A program made the position numbers and the translations under genes. The notes beneath the pieces are model-generated. The model was not told where the DNA came from. It ran no database searches and saw only the letters and a list, made by a program, of their open reading frames with translations. A DNA stretch of 64,000 nt from Diatrype stigma (Eukaryota; Ascomycota; Sordariomycetes; Xylariales; Diatrypaceae), in assembly GCA_022225965.2 (NCBI GenBank), contig JAKJXP020000087.1, positions 149,513 through 213,512 on the forward strand. Direction: 5' to 3'. Position 1 is the first letter of the stretch. Each line of letters begins with the position of its first letter. Of the stretch, positions 33,223-45,824 are shown piece after piece.

Positions 33223-34549
33223 TTAAACCTCGACAATGTCGTCATCCTCGTCCTCCCCGTCAGCCTCTTCGGTCTGGCCCGGGGCAGCGGTTATTGCTTT
33301 CTTTTCATCTTGGGCCTCCTTTCCTGGCTCCGCTTCATCTCTCATGAGTAGCTGAACCAGACGCTCGCAGGCAGCCTGGACCCCCTCGTCGTTGACCCTG
33401 ATGTGTGTTTCCCGGATAATCGGATATACCTGGACCTCACGCATCCGGTCCCTGCCGGCTCGCGTGGTGCACAAAAGCAGCAGGGTCTCAACGTGCGTCT
33501 GGATGATGCTTGGATCGGAGTCTCGCTGCTTGTCCGGGGGGAGGAGTTGTAGATCCGGTAACATCGCCTCGGTCTCTTCTAGATCATACTCCTCGTTACC
33601 AGTCATCGGGAGCAGAAGGTAAGCCAAGATATCAATGTCATCCTCGGAAAAGAATAGTGGGTGCGAGGGTATATCGAAGGCAATATTCTTGATGGTAGAG
33701 GCGACCCCCTTTCGTCTGATGTCTGATTTGTGTTCTGTGAACACCTTCAACTTATTGAGGGGAACGACTCCGTCATACTCTTGCTTGCGAATGAAGTGAT
33801 GCCGTATCTCGGCATGCTTGGTGAGATCAGCGAAGAGGTATGATAGATGGTCGAAGTCGGCCCCCTTGTTGTAAGTACCGCTTGCCCCTTTGACGAAAAG
33901 ATCAAGTAGCTGGTTCAACACCAATTCATCCGATGATAACTCATCGGGTGGTGTCTGCTTCTTGTTGAGCGTATTTTTAAACGCATCCCACTTTCCAAGA
34001 TTTGCCAGCAGCATAGAATGCAAATTGGCATTTGCTTCTGTGGGGAGCTATTACATATAAGAGTTAACTCTGGTGCGGCCTAAGTAATACTGGGGGTATC
34101 GTTGGGCTAGAAGTGTATATACTGACGACTATTTGCCTGAACACCTCAGTGAGAAATTTGTCATCTGTTGCGAGACTTTCCAGTATTTCCCGATCCGCCG
34201 ATAGGTTGATAAGTATTGTGATGACATGCTCGGCGATTTTCTGTATAATTATCAATTAGAAAAAATGCAATGCTGCAATACACAAATCAACAGCACTATT
34301 CTCTTACAGGAAGATCTCTTATCAACAGTTTTAGATGCTTCACGGGTTGTAGATTGTCGATCTTGAAGATATTTGGTTGAGATGTTGAATATGGCACCAG
34401 ATTTTCCGTTGCAAGGAGTCTGATATCTGGTCGAGGACTGGCAATAAAGCCCACGAGCTATGAATAGACAATTGTCAATAACCGCTCGAAAGAGCTCTAT
34501 TATGAGGAATACTCTGAGACTTCCTTACCTCTTCAAGTTCTGTAGCCAT
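33223..34549 (-). CDS. hgh1: Hgh1 family protein (eEF2 folding factor), four exons
   Basis: Minus-strand exons: 34529-34549, 34308-34457, 34127-34240 and 33223-34047, joined to 369 residues. Known role: Hgh1 is a cytosolic armadillo-type chaperone that helps fold eEF2 together with TRiC. Seen: MATELEE start, LVGFIASPRPDIRLLATENL, LLIRDLP, ILINLSADREILE, then MLLANLGKWDAF and the two conserved Hgh1 blocks (DUF383/DUF384). These include IKNIAFDIPSHPLFF, LAYLLLPMTGNEEYD, LPDLQLLPPDKQRDSDP and LLLLCTTRAGRDRMREV followed by YPIIRETH. The tail is acidic (DGEDEDDDIVEV). For intron 3 I used donor GTCAGT because it alone keeps phase 0 with the CTC that opens exon 4. The gene is divergent from ENP1, with only 473 bp between start codons. 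Confidence 0.92.
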
Positions 34550-35022
34550 CCTTTAGAGAATCTTTTAGAGAGCCGGTTTATGTCTTACCCGTGCAACCCC
34601 ACCATGCATGTGTATAAAATGCAGCAAGCCGTTAATGCTCAGCTATGGATGTAGTTTCAACTTGTTACCATTTAAAAGTTCAGGAGGGGTTCTTGGCATG
34701 GAGGGGCCGACAAACCATTAGCTATCGATAAGCAATTGCATATGTAGAACAAAGCTACTAGGAATCTTTCTGGTCTTTCTAGCAGTATTTCTTATCTTTC
34801 TTATCTTATCATTATCGTACTTATTTTCCTGGTCGAACTGCCCCACGTAATGCAGGTCGGCCAAAAAGTAGCAAAAAGTATCCTGAGTTGGAAATTCTTC
34901 AGAGTCAAGATCCAAGTCAATCCAGCAAATCCCGAGTCCAGTATTCTGTAAATACACCCCACTTGGGAGTTCGACAATTCGACCAGCCTTGCTTCCAGTG
35001 TCCTTCAGAGAACCAAGCGAGG
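34550..35022. other. bidirectional promoter between HGH1 and ENP1
   Basis: 473 bp separate the two start codons. The ENP1 frame remains open upstream to 34888, but the conserved N-terminus begins at 35023, so this part is most likely 5' leader. Confidence 0.6.
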
Positions 35023-36829
35023 ATGCCCAAAGCGACGACACCGACATCTATGCGCCAGGGCCGGCGCCATAATCCGCTTGAAGAGGATTATTTGGCGAAC
35101 GGCCTCCTCCGCAATAAAGCCCCGAAGCGGAAATCCGGCGACGGCGAGGGAGCCGAAGGACAGAATGGCGAACATTACATCGACTCCAAGGCGTCCAGAC
35201 AGATCTTGAAAATAGGCCGCGAATTGGCCGAAGAGAACGACGTAGCGCCGCCCAGGCCCCCGATTGAATCCGATGCGTTCGGCTTTGATTCTAGATTCGG
35301 CGCAGAGGATGACGAGAACGACGCAGAAGGTGGATTAGAAGACGAGATCTGGGGGGATGACGACGAGGTGGTGGAAGAGATAGAGGTCGAGCCGAAAGAC
35401 CTGGAGACGTTCAACAAGTTCCTACCCACAGACGAGGATCCTTTATTAACCAACGGCTGGCCTGGCCAAGCATCGGCATCACAAGAGGAGCAAGGCGGCG
35501 GCGGTACCAATCTAGCAGATTTGATCTTGGCCAAGATCGCAGCTAGAGAGTCTGGACAGGACCAAGCAGATGATATGCGCGCGGTGGATGATGATTACGA
35601 ACTTCCCCCGAAAGTCGTCGAGGTTTACACAAAGTAGGATGACCCCTTGTCTCTGTTGATTTGCGATATACTGACCTGTCTACCCTAGAATCGGCCTCAT
35701 CCTTTCAAGATACAAGTCAGGGAAATTACCGAAGCCTTTTAAGTAGGTGCTAAATCGAGCAGTACCCTCATAATCGCTACCAGCCACTGACTTGCGTAGA
35801 ATTCTACCAACGATACCGCACTGGGAAGAAGTGATCCAGCTGACGAAACCCGAACAATGGACTCCGAACGCATGTTACGAAGCTACCCGGATATTCGTGT
35901 CATCAAAGCCTGCCGTGGTCCGACGATTCGTGGAAATGATCCTTCTGGACCGCGTGAGGGAGGACATCTACGAGAACAAAAAGCTGAACGTGCATCTGTT
36001 CAATGCTCTGAAAAAGGCGCTCTACAAGCCGGCGGCTTGGTTCAAGGGCTTCCTGTTTCCCATGGTCGAGAGCGGCTGCACACTGCGGGAGGCTCATATC
36101 ATCTCTGCGGTACTAGCAAGAGTGTCGATACCAGTTCTACACAGTGGTGCTGCCCTGAAAGGGCTTTGCGATATTGCGGCAGTGGAAGCATCGGCTGGTT
36201 CCGAAGGAGGTGGAGGTAGGTTTTCCCCCTTTCCCCCTTTTCCTACCCTCCAGCTAGTTTCCGAAGAACCACAAGCTGACTAGCCGCCTGCACTCAGCCA
36301 CGAATATTTTTATCAAGACGCTGTTAGAGAAGAAATACGCCCTTCCTTACCAGGTGCTTGACTCTCTCGTTTTCCACTTTGTAAGTTTCACATCCGAGCT
36401 ACGTACGCCCTGCGCAGACCATCGCGCTTGCTTTATCCCTTCTTTCTTTCTTCCCTTCCAATCACTTCTTCCCGAAGACAAATGAACTTAGCTAACGACG
36501 CTTCACCCCACCCGCAGCTGCGCTTCCGGAGCGTGGATCCCGCCTCCGTCCGGGAGGGCGACGTGATGGACATCGGCGGCGAGATGGCGGCGACGCGGGC
36601 CCGGCTGCCGGTCATCTGGCACCAGACCCTGCTGGCGTTCGCGCAGCGGTACCGGAACGAGATCACCGAGGACCAGCGCGAGGCGCTGCTGGACCTCCTG
36701 CTCACCCACGGCCACCACAAGATCGGCCCGGAGATCCGCCGGGAGCTCCTGGCCGGGCGGGGCCGCGGCGTCGCCGTCGAGCCGCAGGGGCCGGAGCTGG
36801 ACGGGGACGATACCATGCTCATCGACTAA
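35023..36829 (+). CDS. enp1: bystin / Enp1, 40S ribosome biogenesis factor (five exons)
   Basis: Exons 35023-35633, 35689-35742, 35800-36215, 36298-36380 and 36518-36829 join to 491 residues, matching yeast Enp1 (483). Known role: nuclear component of pre-40S particles, needed for small-subunit processing and export together with Ltv1 and Rps3. Seen: N-terminal basic region, [20 protein letters not shown], an acidic middle, then the bystin domain with [90 protein letters not shown] and [18 protein letters not shown]. The last exon gives [16 protein letters not shown] and [18 protein letters not shown]. Junctions agree with phase and the very conserved sequence. An upstream in-frame ATG at 34888 would add 45 residues without family support. 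The last exon is much more GC-rich than the first four. Confidence 0.95.
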
Positions 36830-37555
36830 TGCTGTGCGGGGGGGGGGGGGGGGGTGCGGTGTTTGTATAGGCGGTCGTGGATGGAAATGGAGCCTGGGGG
36901 AGGGGGGCTTCCATATTACCTCGGGATGGGAATATACCTTATGATACCAATGATGACCGATGTTCCGATGCTGAATTGAGCCCCTAGAACCCTCATTGAT
37001 GCCACCCACTTCCCCATGTGATAACTACTTGCGCGGCAGCACGATTGCAATGCTATATCACTGGCGTAAACTTCACATAAGAGTGGCATTGGAAATTAAC
37101 TATGTTGGAACCTATCTCGTCCGTGCTTTCTAGCTAGACCTGAGTATGGGTAGCCACAGGGTTAACTGCGACAAAATCTGATTTTTTAATAGGTGCTCAT
37201 CCTTGCGATCACTGCTGCTACAAAGGTGGGTGTATAAATAGACCTTACTAAATGGAACGAACGCATCCACGCGATGCCTTAGTGAGCACGCTCGGCTGAA
37301 AAGCACCGCGCATGAGGCTTTGTAGCCATGCTCTCCATGAAGAGAACAGTATATCATCTTAACTGCCATCCAACGCACAGAAGGAACGGCACAAGGATAT
37401 AAACGCAACGGAAGCACTTCATGCCTTTCGTATGTCATCTCAATTCTCATCTTGGGTATCGAACATCCTCGGAAGCTAGCGACAGAGAGTAGTGGTAGTT
37501 GTGGGCAGTAATAATAGTAACGGCATTCGAAAATCTACCACGTAGAAAAACAGAC
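36830..37555. other. convergent 3' region between ENP1 and KRR1
   Basis: Contains a 17-G run at 36838-36854 just after the ENP1 stop and the shared 3' flanks. No supportable gene. Confidence 0.5.
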
Positions 37556-39063
<1,508 letters not shown>

Positions 39064-40748
39064 TTTGAAATGTTCTTTTCGAAATTCGGGTATGCTTCGC
39101 TGAGGGTTGCTTCGCTGAAGCGCGATAGATCACGATTGAAAGTTGTTCAAGCTCCCGATTTCTTGCGTCGGCTGTCAGGATAAAAATTGAATGGAAGGCT
39201 TTTGGCGATGGAACGGCTCCGCTGACGGAACTACTGCCGCCTTACGAAGGAGTGGGGCTGGACTCAGGTACGACGCAGTATGTACAATGCGGCATCGTAC
39301 AATGCTCATTGCCGATGCGCGGGTCTAACTGTATGTAAGTATGTACAATATCTCCCAACATCGACTCTAACATCAACTTCTTGATTCTCAACATTACTAC
39401 TACTATCTCCCACCTCCTACCACACCTATTGTCAAGTGACATCTGTCGATGCTGAGACGCGTAAGTACTTACTTGTATTTAAAGAGCATGCATAAGTGAT
39501 GGAATATCAAGATTGCTTGGGAGAGGTATTGGCTGTAGCTGGACAGACTGCGCAGCTTCAAATGCTACCTAGGTATCGCCTATGGTGGCTAACTACTGGT
39601 AGCCCGATGAATGTGTGAGTGGCCGAAGAACATCATAGCAACCAACCTCCAGTTTGGTTACATTTCTTTGGTTACATTTCCCTGATAGCTCAAGTATCGC
39701 TTGTAAGATGGTAGTACTGCGTGCCTAACGTCAAAACCGAAATGTTCTGGAAACCTGGAAGTGAGGTATTCGGGATCATAGTGAGCCGAAGCTTACGGCC
39801 CGCAGATCTAAGCGTGTAATAAGGCTTTGGTATGTATGTAATTACGTGCTACACCCGGGGCCCGGAGCTTCCCCGTCAGCTCATCTCGTCCAAAGGCTGT
39901 TGTTGTACTATACTATAGTGGTTAATCTCCAGCTACGATAATACATACCTGCAGCAGGCTACAGATATGAAGGGAGGCTCTAACCAGGCAGGGATGGTCT
40001 TTCGATACGATCTGGATATCTTAGCGTGAGCCCTGTTGCCAAGCTGCTGGGATCTTCAAGGTAGTGCCTAGGAAGTTGCTGTAAGCTGTTACGTACAGAT
40101 TTAAAATACATTCAAACATTATGACCTGGCCGAAACCATTGCCTGTAGTTCTCGTGTGCCGCCTTTGCCTTGTCCTACTTAATCTCATAATTTCATAATC
40201 AGGGGTTATGACTTATCAGTCAGTTCACTTCATTCAGCGAACCTCTCACCTTCCCACCCCCTTACTCTTGAACAACTTTATTATGAACAAGTTGTGATAC
40301 ATCGTGCAATCGTGTTCTCCAGCTGCCGGTTCCTACCATCAACCATTCTCAGTCACTCCCCAATCCGCTTCAGTCTGGGTCGAGCAGACGTAAGACCTCT
40401 ATATAGTCCATTGTCACGACCTTAGAGTTGGAGACAGCACAGGAGACAGAATACCAGAGATCGAATGCCAGAGACTCGGCCACGCCACTACCGTCGAACC
40501 AATCTACACGCCGAGAAAACAGATTCTTCCGCTGGATCTATCGTTATACACAACAACATCGCAGCATTTCTCTAAAGCTGCAAGCATCTACAGATTCATA
40601 GATCGTTAATCCAGAGTCCTCTCGGGATTCTCACGCCGCAAACACGGCGTTTATACTGGCATCAATACGACTAAACAACTTAGCACCAATCGCCTGCCCT
40701 ACCCCTACGCGCATTTCGTCCCCAGTGCTACCTCCAATTGGAAGAATC
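39064..40748. other. intergenic DNA between KRR1 and the GATA gene
   Basis: About 1.7 kb with no supportable coding region. It should hold the KRR1 promoter and the distal promoter and leader of the GATA factor. Confidence 0.5.
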
Positions 40749-41656
40749 ATGAGTGAGGAACCAACATTGCCGCTACCGGCAACGCTTGAGCCAATCTCAA
40801 GACCGAGCTCTACGTCGACAACGGCTTCTCTTGCGCAACTTCCTGGAATCTCGGCGTTAGCAACAGGAGCTACCGGAGGCTCTACTACGAGTTCACCACA
40901 ATTAAGGTGAGTGTTTAAGAGATTCGCCCTTGAGAATAAAGGTTCCCATGCGCATAATCGATGGTCTCATGTAGACGCGCCGCAGTGATTAGGACACGGG
41001 TGATCAGGACGCGGTGATTAGGCCACCTACCTGTCATTATCCTACAAAAAACACGTCGACTTTTGACAAGAACACGAAAATGGATAATACCTACATGCTA
41101 CCTACATACCTTTCAACACAATCAAGGTTGACGTCGTCTGGCCATTTGTAACCTTTTCCTGAGGGGCAGACACATACAGTCCCAGCACTTGAGCTGTCGT
41201 TGGAGGAGGCCCAAAACACCGAAAAATTTCAGTGGAACACCTTCCAATTCAACCCCTCCGAATACTGTTCCCTCCGACCATCTTTCAATCTCTTCGCAAC
41301 ACACATCGCGGTGGCAGATCGATATCGCAATCCCATCACTAGGGTATTAGGATTACTTAAATGCTAATTGATCATTGTTGTCTAGAGCTACTAGTATACC
41401 AGCATCAACAGCACCCGCGGTATCGGCAACGTCGCCCCCAATAGCACCAACAACAGTGGCACCGACAGCACCAGAAGCACAACCAGCAGCACCAGAAGCA
41501 CAGTTGGCAGTACCAGAAGCACAACCAGCACCAGAAGCACAACTCACGGTATTAGAAGCACAACCAGTGGCGCCAGAAGCACCACCACCACCACCACCGC
41601 AAATGAACATGCAAACTTCCCCTGCGTCAACGCAGTTGACGGCGTCGGGCACTCTG
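40749..41656 (+). CDS. candidate upstream exons of a long GATA-factor isoform (PEAQ repeats)
   Basis: Two exons can be drawn: 40749-40906 (MSEEPTLPLP..., donor GTGAGT) and 41386-41656 (acceptor TCTAG, donor GTAAGC). They join in frame and read Ser/Thr/Pro-rich sequence, then imperfect repeats of APEAQ with a short poly-Pro run. A third junction, from 41656 to the acceptor CAG ending at 42819, would be in phase and lead through [13 protein letters not shown] into the ATG of the GATA protein at 42859. That needs a 1.16 kb intron, long for this genome. In Aspergillus, AreB is reported to have several transcripts with different 5' ends, which fits. It may instead be an independent small gene or untranslated leader. 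Confidence 0.45.
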
Positions 41657-42858
41657 GTAAGCACATGGGTTTTCTCTCTATTCTCATGCTTTTGATGTGC
41701 CCTCTGTCATCCTACGAAATCACCTGCGCCCATAGACACGCAAAGGAAACGGTTTATGTCATCACGCGAATACTTCCGCAGCGACCTCGCATAGTTCACC
41801 TTCAAGGTTGTGCATTGCACTACCCCGACCATTCGAACCTTCCGATGTCAGGTGTACCTGCATCTGAATGGCATGGCCTATGTGTGAGCTCAAGGAAGGG
41901 CAGAGGATACCCATCACGTACTTCATCTATCGGGGTGACTGTGGGAGTATTTGCAATTATTGATGATAAGCTGAATCCGATGTGGAGGAGCTCGTTGAGT
42001 TGTCATCAAGTACGCCCTGGCGATGTTGAGGACGATGGATCCATTTCAGCATTGAAGGTTGGACTTTGTATTGGGCTACTTGCCTACATGCCTATCTACC
42101 TGCACATATACCTCCTATACACATATCTCTCCAGGTCAAAGATAAGTACCTGCGAAGTATCCACATGGGTACATACAAGTATCAACCAGCCTCCTGCCTC
42201 CGTCCTGTCTGCCCATTGCCATCTGCCCATCTATCTGCCTACCATCCATGATTTATTAGGTATTTCTACGAACATTGGAGCTACCTGCATACCCATGCAC
42301 CTTGTCGCCGCCACATTAGCACCTGCACTGTAGCAATGAAGCAGCAGTGAAGCAGCAATGAAGGTACCTCCCTATCGGGGGTACCTATCTCACCCATGCG
42401 CGATAGAGAAAAAAAGAGGAAATTTTCTCTACCGGGCAGACATGGAGGCTCCTCATTTGCAAACCTTCGACTCTGTCTGGCTCGTTCCTTATCAGGACCC
42501 ACCCTTTCCTGCTTTTATCCCCACCCTACCCACTTCCTTGGCTCCCCTAGGCCCCAAAGTGCAAATCGCTTTCCCCAAAAATCCACCTGCAACTTTCCAT
42601 CAATTTTTTGTTATCGCAACGACTTATCACCACAATCAATCATAATCGCTATCTTTCCCATCCCGTCATTCAATCCAGGTTATCAATCGTATCGTCCGTA
42701 TCACTAGATAATCTCTAGATAACGTCTCCCGACCCCCGAAGATACAAGATACGACGGGATACCTGGATACCTGGATACCCGGATACTTGATAGACGATAC
42801 ATACATACCCGATTATCAGCACCTTTGCTCCCCCCCAAGCGCAGGTGTTGTCGAGAAG
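41657..42858. other. long candidate intron or promoter of the GATA gene
   Basis: About 1.2 kb with no conserved coding signal. It contains pyrimidine-rich stretches and GGATACCT-type repeats at 42757-42790 just before the GATA exon, and could be a second promoter. Confidence 0.4.
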
Positions 42859-44167
42859 ATGGCTTCGCACCCGACGGCTAGTGCAGCTATGGCTAACAAT
42901 GAACGCGAAAACACACAGCCGACCTGCAACAATTGCGGCACCTCTACCACTCCGCTATGGCGTCGCGACGAGATGGGATCCGTCCTCTGCAACGCATGCG
43001 GCCTCTTTTTGAAGCTGCACGGCCGTTCCCGTCCCATTTCCCTGAAGACCGATGTCATCAAGAGCCGTAATCGGGTCAAGACGATGCGACCGGATATGCA
43101 GATGAAGAAGAAGGTAAGTCGTGTCATAGCTGTCGCGGCGCAAGCTGCCGTAGCTCGAACCTCGAACCTCGAACCCTTGAAACTTCAAACCCGAGCTTTC
43201 AGCCTTTGATCTTCAATCTTCAACTTCCAATCTCTATCCCCGTACTAGGTCATGCGTGCGGCATCATAATACTAATGTCAATTCCCCCAAGCAGAGCCTC
43301 CCTGCGACTGCAACCACCGCGCCCGACCACAATGGTATGCATCTGCAGGCTCATGATCCTACTGCCGTTGCAGCGCTCGCCGCCGTACGAAGAGTATCCC
43401 AAAACACTAACGGACACGGCCACCTCACAGACTCCCCCGTGTCGCGCACTGGAACTCCGAACATGTACGACCCGCATCTCACCGCTTTCCATCAGGACCT
43501 AAACCATTTCCCTACGGACGGTCTTGCGCAATACCCTCTCCCTGGTGGCTCTCCTCGTCCAGCCTCCCCGATGAATGGCGATCAGCAGCAGCCTGCTGAA
43601 ATCCCGCAGACCCACGAGCAACTTATTGCCGCTAACTCTAGCTTGAAGACTCGTGTCAGCGAACTAGACCTCATCAACGAACTGTACCGGGGGCGCTTGA
43701 CACAGCTCGAGCAAGACCAAGCCAATGCCGATAACCTCCGCCACAATGCCGACGTCGCAGCTAAAGAAGCTGCTCAGGAGCGTATGCAGCGCGAGGAGAT
43801 CCAGCGTCAGCTTGAGGACAGCCATAGAAGGGAGAACCTCTTCAAACGACGACTTGATGACATGGAGCAAGAGGTCTCGGACCTGAAGGCAAAACTTGCC
43901 GAACTCGAAGATCGGCCTGCGAAGAAAGCCAGAATCTCCAACAGCGAAGATGCAGAAGTTGTGGTGGAGCAGAAGGAAGATCAACCAGAGGAGACGAAGC
44001 CTGAAGACCCGAAGACTGAAGACCCCAAGCCTGAGGCGACGAGCGAGATCGGAAAGACTGAGGATGTTGTTCTCGAGACGGCAATGGATGTCACCGAAGA
44101 TGGAAAGGTCGATGAGGACTTAAAAGTCGATGAACCTCAGCTGTCCGAACCCCTGACTGCGTCCTGA
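42859..44167 (+). CDS. areB: AreB/ASD4/NreB-type GATA zinc-finger transcription factor with coiled coil (two exons)
   Basis: Exons 42859-43113 and 43295-44167 give 375 residues from this ATG. Known family role: negative or modulating GATA factor in fungal nitrogen metabolism (AreB, NreB) and sexual development (Neurospora ASD4), acting on GATA promoter sites, often opposite to AreA. Seen: one type-IV finger, Cys23-x2-Cys26-x17-Cys44-x2-Cys47, with [19 protein letters not shown], then [18 protein letters not shown] and a basic [11 protein letters not shown] tail. The second exon is Pro/Ser-rich, then shows a long coiled coil from about [19 protein letters not shown] to [12 protein letters not shown], which is the hallmark of this subgroup. 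A highly acidic Glu/Lys/Pro C-terminus ([17 protein letters not shown]) follows. The donor is GTAAGT; the acceptor is CAG before AGC. Upstream exons may extend the protein. Confidence 0.88.
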
Positions 44168-45239
44168 GGTACGGCACATACTTTCATCGCTGGGATGATA
44201 CTACCTCGGATATTCACTTGTTTCCCCGTATCATGTCTCGCCTGGGTGGCTACGTCGTCCGGCTTGTACCACCACCAACTTGATGACGGCCTTTTCAGGT
44301 TTATATGTGATTTTCTTTTCTGGCTCCGGAGTCTCAGCGGCGGCACTTGCGGATTCGGACCTTCCAACGGTTCTTTTTAATTAATAGGGGAGGATCGATG
44401 AGTTGTCCTTGATTAGGGTGGCCGGTGTGCTTGAGGAGCTCCACGCGGACATGCACAGTTCGGAAGTTCAGGACGGGGCTGATGATTGCTTGAGGAGCAA
44501 GGGTTAGGGTACTGCCATACATTTGGTCGTTGCTTGATGGAAAAAGGTAGACCTACTGGAGTTTAGAGGCGTCGCTCGGTCGGTCTGAGGCTGGACTGTC
44601 CCTTTGCGGTCAATGAAAAGTGAATTATGATATTCTACGAGGCCAACTAAGACACCTGAGCTGTTGTGTCCTTTCATGTCACTACTCTCAGTCTCAGATG
44701 CTATAGCAACTATTAGTAATACCACTTCCTGCAAACGCACAGTACGATCTTGAATGCCAGTGTGTCCCATTCGCAATATGCCTTGTGAGAACTTCACTAC
44801 TTACAAAGAGGTTGGATACCTAGCTTTGTAAGCAATGGTGTAAAGTGCCGCTGAACAAAAAGTGCCCTATCAAGACGCTGTCATGGTTGGCATCCGTACC
44901 TAGGTGCACATATATACCACTATAGGAATTCCCAGTGTGACTTGGAATTCTGTATCCCTTTTGGGACATGGTGGCTCAGTGGTAGTGGTCTGGACCTCCC
45001 ATGACAGACGCCAGCAACTACGATGCGATCTCCCTCTTACGACCTTGCAGCCTGCCGCAAACAATCGAACATGTCAAACACCACCACAACGTAACGAAGG
45101 AGAAGGCCGGACGGGGTTTCTTTCAGAAACACCCGTTTGATGTAATTAGATGTATGTCTTTCATCCTGCATAGATTTTACAGTGATTTCATTTTTCCTTC
45201 TCCCACCCCAAGCCGTCAGCCGTGAAGCGATCTAATATC
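44168..45239. other. intergenic DNA after the GATA gene
   Basis: About 1.1 kb between the GATA gene and the hypothetical protein, whose 3' ends converge. Apart from the tRNA-like trace at 44962-45040, no feature is supportable. Confidence 0.5.
44962..45040 (+). other. degenerate tRNA-like sequence
   Basis: TGGCTCAGTGGTAG at 44972-44985 is a textbook tRNA D-arm/A-box. A 5-bp stem (GTCTG 44988-44992 with CAGAC 45005-45009) and a loop containing CCTCCCATG follow. A B-box-like GATGCGATCTCCC lies at 45022-45034 but departs from consensus. No acceptor stem forms, so this is at best a tRNA relic or tRNA-derived repeat. Confidence 0.35.
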
Positions 45240-45824
45240 TCATGTCTCATCCCCGCCGCCGCTGCCGCTACTCCTGCTGCTTCCACTATCGCTCTTGTGG
45301 TCATTGCTGCTGCTGCTGCTATCGTCTCTACCACTGATGGTCACTTGTTGTTTCTTGTTGTTGCTGTTGTTGAATCCCATAAGCTCCCCTATAACCCCGC
45401 CAGGCTTCGGAACGGGACACTCGCGCCCGCGCGGTGGTGCCTGCAGGTGCCCTCTCCTACCAGCACCAGCAGGTATTATCCTCCCCTCCTCCTCCTGCCC
45501 ACCCCGCGCCTCGAACGCCACGATCCCGTTCCGAACCTCCCCCTCCTCCTCTCCCTGTTCCTCCTTCCTCCCCCGAGGAACCCGCCGCCTCCGCTTCACC
45601 GTCGATGTGGTGCCGTCCGGATTTGCGATCGTGGTAGTGGTGATGACGATCTCGTCGGCGGCGGGGTCGGAGGAGGAAGAGGAGGAGTCGGCGTACGCCA
45701 CCCGCGGCGGCGCGGGGCACGGCAGCACGTGCGGCAGCGCCACGACGAAGAAGGAGGCCAGCACCGTCGTGGCGAACAGCGACGACGTCATCCGCGACCG
45801 CGGGTGCAGGTGGGAGGGGGCCAT
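45240..45824 (-). CDS. small hypothetical protein with N-terminal membrane anchor
   Basis: A 194-residue intronless frame. I do not recognise a named family. Seen: a basic N-terminus (MAPSHLHPRSRM), then a hydrophobic segment of about 20 residues (SSLFATTVLASFFVVALPH) ending in LPCPAPP, which could be an uncleaved signal anchor or a mitochondrial membrane segment. After it come a Ser run, an Arg-rich patch (KRRRRVPRGRK), acidic Glu stretches, and a CPVPKPGGVIGELMGF block that looks like the best-conserved part. The C-terminus is Ser/Gly-rich. Position of the hydrophobic segment and the two Cys-Pro motifs suggest a small membrane or redox-related protein, but this is speculation. A second ATG (Met12) is a possible start. 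Confidence 0.65.
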   Translation of the reverse strand: MAPSHLHPRSRMTSSLFATTVLASFFVVALPHVLPCPAPPRVAYADSSSSSSDPAADEIVITTTTIANPDGTTSTVKRRRRVPRGRKEEQGEEEGEVRNGIVAFEARGGQEEEGRIIPAGAGRRGHLQAPPRGRECPVPKPGGVIGELMGFNNSNNKKQQVTISGRDDSSSSSNDHKSDSGSSRSSGSGGGDET

